Shown here one piece after another: positions 16,856 to 25,537 of a DNA stretch of 64,000 nucleotides; the first letter of the stretch is position 1; each line of letters starts with the position of its first letter. The notes under the pieces were generated by a model that searched no databases, was not told the origin of the DNA, and was given only the letters and a program-made list of their open reading frames with translations. The position numbers were made by a program, and so were the translations under genes. The stretch covers positions 1-64,000 of the forward strand of contig JAUNGD010000002.1 of the NCBI GenBank assembly GCA_030524705.1, written 5' to 3'. This DNA is from Lachnospiraceae bacterium (GTDB lineage Bacteria; Bacillota; Clostridia; Lachnospirales; Lachnospiraceae).

Positions 16856-16991
16856 GTAAATCTGCAACAAATATCCCGCAGCGGACAAACTGCGGGGAAC
16901 ATTCTGCGGTGAGTATTCCGCAATGAATATCCTGCAGGGAACATTCGGCAGCAAATATCCTGCAGGTTCGTCTCCGGGATATTCCGCAGGT
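16856..16991. repeat. degenerate 14-bp periodic array
   Basis: About nine consecutive 14-mers of the pattern AATATYCYGCAGNG (e.g. 16870-16883 and each 14 bases after, including two copies of AATATCCTGCAGG). Alternate units resemble each other most closely, giving a 28-bp higher period. PstI-like CTGCAG palindromes recur. No open frame or known element fits. Confidence 0.65.
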
Positions 16992-17056
16992 ACCGCGCGT
17001 ACCCGCCGCTCCCAAAAGCTGCACATGAGATCTGTCCTGGGAAAGGGGATTAAGGG

Positions 17057-17085
17057 TTGCAGTTTATGCGGATTCAGAGTACAAT
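17057..17085 (+). promoter_or_regulatory. promoter upstream of DUF6483-like gene
   Basis: TTGCAG (17057-17062), 17 bp, TACAAT (17080-17085), leaving a leader of about 130 bases before the gene at 17226. Confidence 0.55.
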
Positions 17086-17225
17086 CAGTGCTGTCATGGA
17101 GCCTGAAGAATGACTGCTGGGAAGTGACTGGCGGGAAACGACTGCCGGAGACCGACAACAGGAGAATGACAGTGTACAAATGACAAAAGGAAAATGACAG
17201 CAGAAGAATGAAGGAGACTGGTATT

Positions 17226-17624
17226 ATGAGTATGGTGGAAAAGGATTATATTATGAGGCTGATTTATGAGCTGATCCGAATGCTGATCCGTATGATCTTT
17301 CATATTGATATTGAAAAAAGGGACGGCCCCATTTTTGAGGAAAAGCAGTACAACGGAAGATATGAGAATCTGACGGCGCTGATCGACAAGGGTGCGATCA
17401 ATGAAGCGGAGAATCAGCTCATGAAGGATCTGAATGTGTATGAGCGCAGGGATCTGGAGCTGGCGCTCTGCTTTTATGCGTATCTGAATGAAAAGGACAA
17501 TGATTTTCTGGAGACGCATGATTATTCGCGGAGAGAGATCGCGGAGGGAATCAAAATGGTCTGCCAGCTGTTCGGGTACGAATCCATGGTGGAATCCCTG
17601 ACGGAGGAGCTGGATCTGGATTAA
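17226..17624 (+). CDS. DUF6483-like small helical protein
   Basis: 132 residues from ATG 17226, with AAGGAG 9 bases upstream; an in-frame ATG at 17208 overlaps that site and is disfavoured. The N-terminus VEKDYIMRLIYELIRMLIRMIF is an amphipathic helix common to a Lachnospiraceae family I recall as DUF6483. The middle ALIDKGAINEAENQL looks like a TPR-type helix pair. No signal or membrane segment. Function unknown. It lies 36 bp before the response regulator and may be co-transcribed. Confidence 0.65.
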   Translation: MSMVEKDYIMRLIYELIRMLIRMIFHIDIEKRDGPIFEEKQYNGRYENLTALIDKGAINEAENQLMKDLNVYERRDLELALCFYAYLNEKDNDFLETHDYSRREIAEGIKMVCQLFGYESMVESLTEELDLD

Positions 17625-17659
17625 AAAATAAGCAAATATAGGGATATGGGGGACTGTAA

Positions 17660-18331
17660 ATGTATCGGGTTTTGATTGTGGAGGACGACATGGCCATCGC
17701 CTGGGCGATGCAGAAGCAGATTACGATGTGGGGCATGGAGGTTCGGTGCGCCCAGGATTTTCAGAATATTCTCGCGGAATTTACGGAGTTTGACCCGCAG
17801 CTTGTACTGCTGGACATTATGCTGCCGTTTTATGGGGGCTACCACTGGTGCAGTGAGATACGGAAGATTTCAAAGGTTCCCATCATCTTCATTTCCTCGG
17901 CCTCCGACAATATGAACATTGTGATGGCGATGAATATGGGAGGCGATGATTTTATTGCGAAGCCCTTTGACCTGAACGTGCTCATGGCAAAAATGCAGGC
18001 CATTCTGCGCCGGACGTATGATTTTGGCAGCGCGTCGGATACGCTGGAGCACCGCGGGGCCGTCCTGAACCTGGCGGATGCCAGTATGACGTACCGGGGA
18101 GAGCGGATCGACCTGACGAAAAATGATTACCGGATTTTGCAGTCGCTGCTGGAAAATAAAGGCAAGGTGGTCAGCAGGGATATGCTGATGCAAAAGCTCT
18201 GGGAGACCGACAGCTTCGTGGATGAAAATACGCTGACGGTAAATATGACCCGGCTTCGAAGAAAGCTGGCGGAGGCCGGGCTGACGGATTTTATCACCAC
18301 CAAAAAGGGATTGGGCTACCTGATCGAGTAG
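17660..18331 (+). CDS. OmpR/PhoB-family response regulator (BceR-like)
   Basis: 223 residues. Receiver domain (1-120) with the acidic pair VEDD, phosphoacceptor D52 in LVLLDIMLP and the switch Lys in FIAKPFD. Winged-helix DNA-binding domain (about 130-223) with LTKNDYRILQSLLENKGKVVSR and VDENTLTVNMTRLRRKL. Pairs with the histidine kinase 36 bp downstream. The following BceAB-type ABC transporter suggests control of resistance to a cell-envelope-active peptide. Confidence 0.92.
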   Translation: MYRVLIVEDDMAIAWAMQKQITMWGMEVRCAQDFQNILAEFTEFDPQLVLLDIMLPFYGGYHWCSEIRKISKVPIIFISSASDNMNIVMAMNMGGDDFIAKPFDLNVLMAKMQAILRRTYDFGSASDTLEHRGAVLNLADASMTYRGERIDLTKNDYRILQSLLENKGKVVSRDMLMQKLWETDSFVDENTLTVNMTRLRRKLAEAGLTDFITTKKGLGYLIE

Positions 18332-18367
18332 CGGCAGAAAAGCAGGAGGGCGAAGGGAGGAAACGCT

Positions 18368-19351
18368 GTGTTCAAGGAATATCTGAAAATGCACCGGAAG
18401 GGAATTTTATTGTTTTGTGTGTACTGCGGCTTGTTCGCGCTGGTTTTCGGACTGTATCATCTTCCGGTGGCGGCGGTGGGATATGCGGCGGCGCTCTGCC
18501 TGTTTGTCCAGATCATTGTGACAGCGGTGGATTACGGAAGATTCTGCGGGAGACATAAGCGGCTTTTGCAGCTTCAAAATGAGATCACGGTGACGCTGGA
18601 GCATGCTCCGGCGCCGGAAAACCTGACAGAGCAGGATTACCAGGAGCTTTTGCAGCTCCTGTTTCAGCGCGGCAGAGAGCTTTCTGAGGAGAAGGAAGCA
18701 GGCTACCGTGAGATGGTGGAATACTATACGCTCTGGGTGCATCAGATCAAAACGCCCATTGCGGCGATGCGGCTGCTCCTGCAGGGCATGGAGGCTCCGG
18801 AGCGGCAGGCCCTGACGGAGGAGCTGCAGCGGGTGGAGCAGTATGTGGAGATGGTGCTCTGCTATCTGAGGATGGAGGGAAATTCCAGCGATTACGTGAT
18901 CAAGGAATACGACCTGGATGAAATTTTGAAGCAGGCGGTTCGAAGACACGCCTCTGCCTTTATCGGCAAAAAAATCAGTTTGAATTATGAGCCGACGAAG
19001 GTCCGGGTGGTGACGGACGAAAAATGGCTGTTTTTTGTTCTGGATCAGATTTTGTCCAATGCATTGAAATACACCCATAAGGGAAGCATCACTATTTCAA
19101 TGGAAAAGCCCAAAACGCTGTGTATCCGGGATACGGGAATCGGTATCGCGCCGGAGGATCTGCCGAGGATTTTTGAACGGGGCTATACGGGGCCGAACGG
19201 CCGGGAGGATAAGCGGGCCAGCGGAATCGGGCTGTATCTCTGCCGCCGTATCTGTGATGATCTGAATCACAGGATTTTTGTGACCTCTGTGCCGGGGGAG
19301 GGGACAGAGGTGCGTCTTGATCTTAAAAATGTGGAGCTTGAGATCGAGTAA
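18368..19351 (+). CDS. intramembrane-sensing sensor histidine kinase (BceS-like)
   Basis: 327 residues, GTG start with GGGAGG upstream. Two adjacent membrane helices (about 12-32 and 36-56) leave almost no external loop, the hallmark of BceS-type kinases that sense through their ABC partner. The phosphoacceptor His is H125 in LWVHQIKTPIA. The ATPase domain shows the N box (ILSNALKYT), G1 (IRDTGIGI) and G2 (GIGLYLC). It should phosphorylate the regulator encoded just upstream. Confidence 0.92.
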   Translation: MFKEYLKMHRKGILLFCVYCGLFALVFGLYHLPVAAVGYAAALCLFVQIIVTAVDYGRFCGRHKRLLQLQNEITVTLEHAPAPENLTEQDYQELLQLLFQRGRELSEEKEAGYREMVEYYTLWVHQIKTPIAAMRLLLQGMEAPERQALTEELQRVEQYVEMVLCYLRMEGNSSDYVIKEYDLDEILKQAVRRHASAFIGKKISLNYEPTKVRVVTDEKWLFFVLDQILSNALKYTHKGSITISMEKPKTLCIRDTGIGIAPEDLPRIFERGYTGPNGREDKRASGIGLYLCRRICDDLNHRIFVTSVPGEGTEVRLDLKNVELEIE

Positions 19352-19394
19352 TATTACATTTACAAGGCTGTACAGCTTCATAACCTTGCAAAAA

Positions 19395-19449
19395 TGTAAG
19401 GTTGATGTAAGCCAGAACAATGGCAGCGGATAACCTTCTCTGGTAGACT
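19395..19449 (+). promoter_or_regulatory. putative response-regulator site and promoter of the BceAB-like operon
   Basis: TGTAAG occurs twice, at 19395-19400 and 19406-19411, 11 bp apart (one helical turn), the geometry of OmpR-family binding sites. Nine bases later comes a poor -35 (TGGCAG, 19421-19426), 17 bp and TAGACT (19444-19449). A weak promoter with a tandem site just upstream suits activation by the adjacent regulator. An AACCTT/AAGGTT inverted repeat (19382-19403) overlaps. Confidence 0.45.
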
Positions 19450-19525
19450 GTAGTCACAACAGCAGCGGCAGTGCCGTTTTCGGAAAAAGCTGTTTGGAGA
19501 AAACATGAATTGAGGAGGAATCAAT

Positions 19526-20290
19526 ATGGCAATTTTAGCCGTCAACAATCTGAAAAAAACCTACACCACACGTTTCGGCGGCAATCAGGTAAAGGCCCTG
19601 ACAAATGTAACCTTTCAGGTGGAGGCCGGTGAATACGTGGCGATCATGGGAGAGTCAGGCTCCGGCAAGACGACGCTGCTGAATATCCTGGCGGCTCTCG
19701 ACAAGCCCACCGGAGGTTCGGTGCTGCTGGAGGGAAAAGACCTGTCAGGAATCAAAGAAGCGGACAAGGCTGCATTTCGCCGGGACAATCTTGGCTTTGT
19801 ATTTCAGGAATTTAATCTGCTGGATACCTTTACCTTACGGGATAATATTTATCTTCCTCTGGTTCTGGCCGGCGTATCGTACCGGGACATTGAAAAGCGC
19901 ATCGTGCCGATTGCATCCAAGCTTGGCATTTCGGGACTTCTCGACAAATATCCGTATGAGGTTTCCGGGGGACAGAAGCAGAGAGCGGCGGTGGCCCGGG
20001 CTTTGATTACGAACCCGAAGCTCATTCTGGCGGATGAACCCACGGGAGCGCTGGATTCCAGGGCTACGGACGAATTGCTCCGGTTGTTCGGGGCGATCAA
20101 CCAGGAGGGGCAGACGATCCTGATGGTAACGCATTCTGTGAAGGCGGCCAGCCATGCAAACCGCGTGCTGTTTATCAAGGACGGAGAGGTGTTTCACCAA
20201 ATCTACCGCGGCACCAGCACGAATGAGCAGCTTTACCAGAAGGTATCCGATACCCTCACAATGCTTGCGACGGGTGGTGACAGGTCATGA
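19526..20290 (+). CDS. BceA-like ABC transporter ATP-binding protein
   Basis: 254 residues. Walker A GESGSGKTT, signature VSGGQKQRAAVARAL, Walker B LILADEPTGALD, H-loop VTHSVKAA: a MacB/LolD/BceA-type ATPase. The Q-loop region FVFQEFNLLDTF is typical. It powers the FtsX-type permease whose start overlaps its stop by four bases. Predicted role: removing bacitracin-like or lantibiotic-type peptides from lipid targets. Confidence 0.92.
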   Translation: MAILAVNNLKKTYTTRFGGNQVKALTNVTFQVEAGEYVAIMGESGSGKTTLLNILAALDKPTGGSVLLEGKDLSGIKEADKAAFRRDNLGFVFQEFNLLDTFTLRDNIYLPLVLAGVSYRDIEKRIVPIASKLGISGLLDKYPYEVSGGQKQRAAVARALITNPKLILADEPTGALDSRATDELLRLFGAINQEGQTILMVTHSVKAASHANRVLFIKDGEVFHQIYRGTSTNEQLYQKVSDTLTMLATGGDRS

Positions 20291-22329
20291 GAGAAAAAAG
20301 GGGAAACATTTATTCCAGACTGGCCTTTACCGGCATTGTGAAAAATTACAGGACGTACGTGCCGTATCTGCTGACCTGTATTGGGATGGTCATGATGTGC
20401 TACATTCTTCATTTCCTGATGGAGAGCGAACAGGTGGCGGCCATGGAGGGCGGCGATACCCTGCAGGCGATGCTGTCCTTTGGAAACGGCGTATTTGCCG
20501 TCTTTGCAGTGATCTTCCTTTTTTATACCAATTCCTTTCTGATCCGCAACAGAAAGAAGGAGTTCGGCCTGTATAACATCCTGGGCATGGGAAAAAGGAA
20601 TCTCGCAAGGATTTTGCTGTGGGAAAACGGCATCATTGCGGTGCTTTCACTGGTCGGCGGTATGCTCTGCGGAATCCTTTTTTCAAAGCTTGCGGAGCTT
20701 TTCATTGCCATTATCCTTCACGCGGAGATCAGCATGAAATTTTCAGTAGAGCTCCAGTCGATGACGGGTACGCTGAGGCTGTTTCTTGTGATCTTTCTGC
20801 TGATTCTGATGAATGCATTGTTCCAGGTGGGGAAAGCAAAGCCCATCGACCTTCTGCACAGCAGCGCGGTGGGAGAAAAACCTCCGAAGGCGAACTGGCT
20901 CCTGGCGATCGCGGGCTTCGGCCTGCTGGGAGCGGCGTATTATATCGCGGCCTCTATTCAGGATCCAATGAGTGCGTTTATGCTGTTCTTTGTTGCGGTG
21001 GCCATGGTGATCGTAGCCACGTATCTGATCTTCATTGCCGGGTCCGTGGTTTTGTGCAAGGTACTTCAGAAGAACAAAAAATATTATTACAGGCCGAATC
21101 ATTTCGTCTCTGTGTCTTCTATGATGTACCGCATGAAGCGAAACGGCGCCGGGCTGGCGTCTATCTGCGTTCTGTCTACGATGGTGCTGGTGATGCTTTC
21201 TGCCGCGACATGCCTGTACTTCGGAAATGAGGCAAGACTTACGGGGCGCTATCCCAGACAGATCGAGCTCAGCACATACAGCTTTGACAAGAGCTATCTT
21301 CAGCAGATTGATGAGGCTGTGGATACGGTGCTGGAAAGCAGCGGCCTGGAGCGGGAAAATGTACTGGAATACCGCTATCTGAGTATCGGCGGTTATTTTG
21401 ACAACGATCAGGTGATACTGGATGAGGAAAAGCTGGTAAAAGATTTCAGCATCATGGACGCCGCGAAGGTGCAGGATATTTATTTTATACCGGTGGATGA
21501 TTACAACAGGATCATGGGAGCAGAGGAAGCTCTGGGAGAAAATGAAGTCCTCTTGTACGCTCCGAGAACTGGCTCTTACGAATACGATACAATTACGCTG
21601 GAGGGCTGCGAGACCTGGAAAATAAAAAAGCGGGTGGATGATTTCGTAGAAACCGGAGAGGCTACGGCAACCATTTTTAATTCCATCTATCTTTTCGTGC
21701 CGGATGAGGCCTTCCTTGAGCAGGTTTATACCGTCCAGAAGGAGATATACGGAAGGAATGCTTCTTCCCTGGTCCGGTACTACGGTTTTGATATCCCGGC
21801 GGGGGATGAGACACAGATGCAGGCTGCGGAAAAGATCAGCCATGCCGTGGATGAGCTGATGACGGCGGATGAGAGCTTTCCCTTTACGCTCCGAAGCTGC
21901 CGGGCTGCTGAAAAGGCCGATTTCCTGGCGCTGTACGGTGGATTGTTTGTGCTGGGGGTCCTGCTGGCCGCTGTGTTTCTGGCCGCTACGGTTCTGATTA
22001 TGTATTATAAGCAGATCACGGAGGGGCTGGAGGACCAGTCCAGATTTGATATTATGCAGAAGGTGGGGATGACGGACCGGGAGATCCGCAGCAGCATCCA
22101 TTCCCAGATGCTTACCGTATTTTTGCTGCCTCTGCTGCTGGCGGGGCTGCACACGGTATTCGCCTTCCCCATCGTGAGAAAGCTGCTGATGCTGTTCGGC
22201 ATTATGAATTCCAGGGTACTGCTTTTTACCAATATCGGCTGCTTCCTGGTGTTTACCCTGTTTTACACGGCGGTTTATTTCATTACCTCCCGGTCTTACT
22301 ACAAGATCGTCCGGGGAGCCAGAAAATAA
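20287..22329 (+). CDS. BceB-like FtsX-family ABC permease
   Basis: 680 residues and ten predicted helices in the BceB order: one near residue 18-38, groups at about 57-77, 105-170, 195-260 and 290-310, and a final group at about 535-675. An extracytoplasmic domain of about 210 residues (roughly 320-530) lies between helices 7 and 8, as in BceB. FGLYNILGMGKRN in the first FtsX domain is a family hallmark. It should form a sensory complex with the kinase encoded upstream and the ATPase that overlaps its start. Confidence 0.92.
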   Translation: MREKRGNIYSRLAFTGIVKNYRTYVPYLLTCIGMVMMCYILHFLMESEQVAAMEGGDTLQAMLSFGNGVFAVFAVIFLFYTNSFLIRNRKKEFGLYNILGMGKRNLARILLWENGIIAVLSLVGGMLCGILFSKLAELFIAIILHAEISMKFSVELQSMTGTLRLFLVIFLLILMNALFQVGKAKPIDLLHSSAVGEKPPKANWLLAIAGFGLLGAAYYIAASIQDPMSAFMLFFVAVAMVIVATYLIFIAGSVVLCKVLQKNKKYYYRPNHFVSVSSMMYRMKRNGAGLASICVLSTMVLVMLSAATCLYFGNEARLTGRYPRQIELSTYSFDKSYLQQIDEAVDTVLESSGLERENVLEYRYLSIGGYFDNDQVILDEEKLVKDFSIMDAAKVQDIYFIPVDDYNRIMGAEEALGENEVLLYAPRTGSYEYDTITLEGCETWKIKKRVDDFVETGEATATIFNSIYLFVPDEAFLEQVYTVQKEIYGRNASSLVRYYGFDIPAGDETQMQAAEKISHAVDELMTADESFPFTLRSCRAAEKADFLALYGGLFVLGVLLAAVFLAATVLIMYYKQITEGLEDQSRFDIMQKVGMTDREIRSSIHSQMLTVFLLPLLLAGLHTVFAFPIVRKLLMLFGIMNSRVLLFTNIGCFLVFTLFYTAVYFITSRSYYKIVRGARK

Positions 22330-22408
22330 AATTTCACGAAGCTTTTTGACACTCCTGCAGCGCATTCGCATAGGATAATATGAAGGATATGCGGATGGAG
22401 GTCCGGCG

Positions 22409-23170
22409 ATGGCGAGAGTAGTTCTGGATGCCGGTCACGGCGGCCCCGAGCCGGGAGCCGTATACGAAGGAAGACAGGAAAAGGACGACAACCTGCGGCT
22501 TGCGCTGGCGGTGGGGGAAATTCTTCAGAATAACGGAGTAGACGTCGCATACACAAGAACGGAGGACGTGTACGATACACCCCTTGAGAAGGCGCGGATT
22601 GCGAACCGGGAGGGCGGAGATTTCCTGATCTCCTTTCACAGAAACTCAAGCCCGGAGGCAAATCAGTATTCCGGCGTGGAATCGCTGGTATTTGACCGGT
22701 CGGGGGAAAAGGTACAGCTTGCGGAGAACATCAATGAGGAGCTGGAGCAGGTGGGGTTCCGCAACCTGGGAGTGAAGGAACGGCCGGGGCTGGTGATTCT
22801 GAGAAGGTCTCAGATGCCGGCGGTGCTGGTGGAGACCGGCTTTCTGAATACGGAAGCAGATAACGAGCTTTTTGATGAACGTTTTGATGAAATCGCTCTG
22901 GCCATTGCCAACGGTGTGCTGCAGACTCTGGGACAGAACCAGGTGCAGGCACAGGAACGGTATTACCGTGTGCAGACCGGGGCCTTCCAGCGAAGAGAAT
23001 ACGCCGAGGATCTTTTGTACCAGTTATTGGGACAGAATTTCCCGGCGTATATTTTGCGTGAAGACAATTATTATAAAGTACAGGTAGGAGCCTTCCGCCA
23101 GCTTGACAATGCAGTGAGGATGGAAGAGGCGCTCCGCAGGCAGGGATATTCTACCTTTATTACGACGTAA
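22409..23170 (+). CDS. N-acetylmuramoyl-L-alanine amidase with SPOR domain
   Basis: 253 residues. Amidase_3 domain (about 1-175): zinc ligands in LDAGHGG, the Glu in YEGRQEKDDNL and the His in LISFHRNSS, with the catalytic Glu in VLVETGFL. A C-terminal SPOR domain (about 185-253), with two YYRVQTGAF / YYKVQVGAF repeats, binds denuded septal peptidoglycan. No signal peptide is visible from this or any nearby start, so the export route is unclear; cytoplasmic mother-cell or lytic use is possible. Cleaves the stem peptide from murein glycan. Confidence 0.88.
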   Translation: MARVVLDAGHGGPEPGAVYEGRQEKDDNLRLALAVGEILQNNGVDVAYTRTEDVYDTPLEKARIANREGGDFLISFHRNSSPEANQYSGVESLVFDRSGEKVQLAENINEELEQVGFRNLGVKERPGLVILRRSQMPAVLVETGFLNTEADNELFDERFDEIALAIANGVLQTLGQNQVQAQERYYRVQTGAFQRREYAEDLLYQLLGQNFPAYILREDNYYKVQVGAFRQLDNAVRMEEALRRQGYSTFITT

Positions 23171-23324
23171 ATGCTCTGCGATACAGCATGGATGACTGAA
23201 CTGCTGCAATTTTTTCTTTCGTTTTGTGCAAAACAGTGGTAAACTGTATGCATATGTCCATGAATGCCCGGAAAACAGTGCCGGCGGAACGGACAGGAAG
23301 GTTATCGGAGGATAAAGCGTCAGG

Positions 23325-24419
23325 ATGAATACGGAAAGACTGGAAAAAATAGCCGCGCCGCTTCTGGCCTGGTTCGCTGATAACGCCCGGGTGCTTCCCT
23401 GGCGGGAACGGCCGCTGCCCTACTATGTGTGGGTGTCGGAGATCATGCTGCAGCAGACCAGGGTGGAAGCGGTGAAGCCCTTTTTTGCACGGTTCACAAC
23501 GGCCCTGCCGGATGTGGCTGCGCTGGCAGAATGCCCGGAGGAGAAGCTTTTGAAGCTCTGGGAGGGGCTGGGATATTACAACAGAGTGAGGAATATGCAG
23601 AAGGCCGCGCAGATCGTGATGGAGAAGTACGGCGGACGGCTGCCGGATACGTACGAGGAGCTGCTTTCCCTTCCCGGGATCGGCAGCTATACGGCGGGGG
23701 CCATCGCTTCCATTGCGTATGGACAGGCCGTGCCGGCGGTGGACGGAAATGTACTCCGGGTGGTGAGCCGGATCAGCGGGAATACCGAAGATATTATGAA
23801 GCAGTCCGTCAAAAAGCAGGTGGAGGACTGCCTGCGGCCTCTGATGCCGAAGGAACAGCCGGGGGTCTTCAATCAGGCTTTGATGGAGCTTGGCGCGACG
23901 GTATGCCTGCCGAACGGCGCGCCGGCGTGTGAAGCGTGTCCGGTGAGCTTTGCCTGCTTTGCCCGGGAGAAAGGCTGTCAGACGGAGCTTCCGGTCCGGG
24001 CGGCGAAGAAGGCGCGGCGGCTGGAAAAAAGAACCGTGCTGGTGATCCGGGACAGCGAGCATGCGCTGATTCGCAGGAGGCCGAAGCGGGGACTTCTGGC
24101 CGGACTGTACGAGCTGCCGAATCTCGAGGGGCACCTGGATCAGGAGGAGGCGCTGGATTACGTGCGGGCCTGCGGTTTTTCCCCGATCCGTGTGACGCCG
24201 CTGCCTCCGGCAAAGCATATTTTCAGCCATATCGAATGGCAGATGACAGGGTATATGGTATTGGTGGAGGATGCGGAGGGTCTGCCGGGGCAGAGTGGGA
24301 CTGCGCTTTTTATCGAGCCCTGGAGGACACAGCAGGAATATCCGATTCCTGCGGCATTTGCGGCGTACGCAGAATATTTGAGTATCAGGCTGGGACAGGA
24401 AAAATACAAAGAGACGTGA
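23325..24419 (+). CDS. mutY: A/G-specific adenine DNA glycosylase MutY
   Basis: 364 residues. HhH-GPD glycosylase domain with catalytic Glu39 in SEIMLQQTR, the helix-hairpin-helix LPGIGSYTAGAI and catalytic Asp140 in VDGNVLRV. The iron-sulfur ligands are C194, C202, C205 and C211, giving C-X7-C-X2-C-X5-C. The C-terminal NUDIX-like 8-oxoG recognition domain (about 235-355) is present. It removes adenine opposite 8-oxoguanine. TATCGGAGG precedes the start. Confidence 0.95.
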   Translation: MNTERLEKIAAPLLAWFADNARVLPWRERPLPYYVWVSEIMLQQTRVEAVKPFFARFTTALPDVAALAECPEEKLLKLWEGLGYYNRVRNMQKAAQIVMEKYGGRLPDTYEELLSLPGIGSYTAGAIASIAYGQAVPAVDGNVLRVVSRISGNTEDIMKQSVKKQVEDCLRPLMPKEQPGVFNQALMELGATVCLPNGAPACEACPVSFACFAREKGCQTELPVRAAKKARRLEKRTVLVIRDSEHALIRRRPKRGLLAGLYELPNLEGHLDQEEALDYVRACGFSPIRVTPLPPAKHIFSHIEWQMTGYMVLVEDAEGLPGQSGTALFIEPWRTQQEYPIPAAFAAYAEYLSIRLGQEKYKET

Positions 24420-24430
24420 GGTTAAACAGA

Positions 24431-25453
24431 ATGAAGATTTTATCAGTAGCGATTCCGTGCTACAATTCAGAAAGCTATATGGAAAACTGCATCAAGTCAA
24501 TTTTGCCGGTGGGGGAGGATGTTGAGATCCTGATTGTGGACGACGGCTCCCAGAAGGACCGCACGCCGCAGATTGCGGACAGCTATGCGGCAAAGTATCC
24601 CGGTATGGTAAAGGCGGTTCATCAGGAGAACGGCGGCCACGGCGAAGCGGTCAATACGGGGCTGCGAAATGCCACCGGCCTCTATTATAAGGTGGTGGAC
24701 AGCGACGACTGGGTGAATACCAAGGGGCTGGCGAAGATCGTACAGCACATGAAGGCTCTGGAAAAAGAGGGCGGTGTCGATATGCTGCTGGCAAATTTTG
24801 TCTATGACAAGGCCGGAGCAAAGCACAAAAAGCTGATGCGGTTCACAAATGTGTTCCCCCGGGATGAGATTTTTGAGTGGGATGCGATGCGCCACATGCG
24901 CCAGACGCAGTACATTCTGATGCACAACATTTTTTACCGCACCCAGATGCTGCGGGACTGCGGCATGGAGCTTCCGAAGCACACGTTTTATGTGGACAAT
25001 ATTTTTGCATTCCAGCCGCTGCCCTATGTGAAGCGCCTGTACTATATGGATGTGAATCTCTACCATTACTTTATCGGCAGAGAGGATCAGTCTGTCAACG
25101 AAAAGGTCATGATCGGCCGCATTGACCAGCAGATCAAGGTGAATAAGATCATGATTGACGTTATGGCTTCTGAGGATTTTTCGGACAAGAGCAGCAGGCT
25201 CAGAAAATATATGATCATTTATCTGACGAAGATTATGACGGTGACCTCCATTATGCTGATTCTTTCCGGCACGCAGGAGGCTCTGGATAAGAAAAAGGAC
25301 GTCTGGGAGTATCTGCGGGAGAAGGACGCGGCACTGTACAAGACGATCCGGGGCAGCCTTTTCGGGGTGGCGATGAACCTGCCGGGATCAGTGGGAAGAA
25401 AATGCTCCATCGCAGGATATAAGGCTGCGCAGAAATTCGTGGGCTTCAATTAA
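24431..25453 (+). CDS. family 2 glycosyltransferase
   Basis: 340 residues from ATG 24431; the frame is open far upstream but that part only shadows mutY, which ends 12 bases earlier. GT-A fold with LSVAIPCYNSESYMENCI, VDDGSQKD and the DXD-like VDSDDW, followed by KVVDSDDWVNT and a helical C-terminal part without clear membrane spans. It transfers a sugar from a nucleotide-sugar donor to an unidentified surface glycan or lipid. Ends before a bidirectional terminator. Confidence 0.9.
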   Translation: MKILSVAIPCYNSESYMENCIKSILPVGEDVEILIVDDGSQKDRTPQIADSYAAKYPGMVKAVHQENGGHGEAVNTGLRNATGLYYKVVDSDDWVNTKGLAKIVQHMKALEKEGGVDMLLANFVYDKAGAKHKKLMRFTNVFPRDEIFEWDAMRHMRQTQYILMHNIFYRTQMLRDCGMELPKHTFYVDNIFAFQPLPYVKRLYYMDVNLYHYFIGREDQSVNEKVMIGRIDQQIKVNKIMIDVMASEDFSDKSSRLRKYMIIYLTKIMTVTSIMLILSGTQEALDKKKDVWEYLREKDAALYKTIRGSLFGVAMNLPGSVGRKCSIAGYKAAQKFVGFN

Positions 25454-25499
25454 TTCTGCGGTGCAGAGTTTATCATGCAGGTGGTTTTGAGATACTGGA

Positions 25500-25537
25500 A
25501 AAAGCTGTCCGTCATCGGAGGATGACGGGCAGCTTTT
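25500..25537. terminator. bidirectional terminator between glycosyltransferase and lipid-kinase genes
   Basis: A 17-bp stem AAAAGCTGTCCGTCATC (25500-25516) / GATGACGGGCAGCTTTT (25521-25537) with a 4-base loop and U-tracts in both directions. The stop codon of the minus-strand lipid kinase (25512-25514) is inside the stem. Confidence 0.9.

Larger units (their letters stand above)
16741..17225. other. 485-bp intergenic region with promoters and a repeat array
   Basis: It holds the minus-strand promoter of the flavoprotein gene (16785-16813), a degenerate 14-bp periodic array (about 16856-16991), the plus-strand promoter (17057-17085) for the DUF6483-like gene, and a loosely repetitive stretch (17094-17215, recurring GAATGAC / AATGACA). 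No gene recognised. Confidence 0.6.

Noticed and set aside
20743..22371. Long open frame (542 codons) antisense to the BceB-like gene
   Set aside because: Composition is His/Gln/Arg-rich as expected from the reverse strand of a coding gene, with no family resemblance and no ribosome site. The same applies to frames antisense to glnS (35819-37174), natB (10492-11814), the DctM gene (4436-5485) and mgtE (50373-51563).
23325..24419. MutY iron-sulfur motif with seven instead of six residues between the first two Cys
   Set aside because: All four Cys and both catalytic residues are present; I believe the one-residue longer spacing occurs in other clostridial MutY proteins, so it is not reported as an anomaly.
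23936..24430. N-terminal extension of the family 2 glycosyltransferase
   Set aside because: The open frame only shadows mutY in another phase; the GT2 fold begins at the ATG at 24431.
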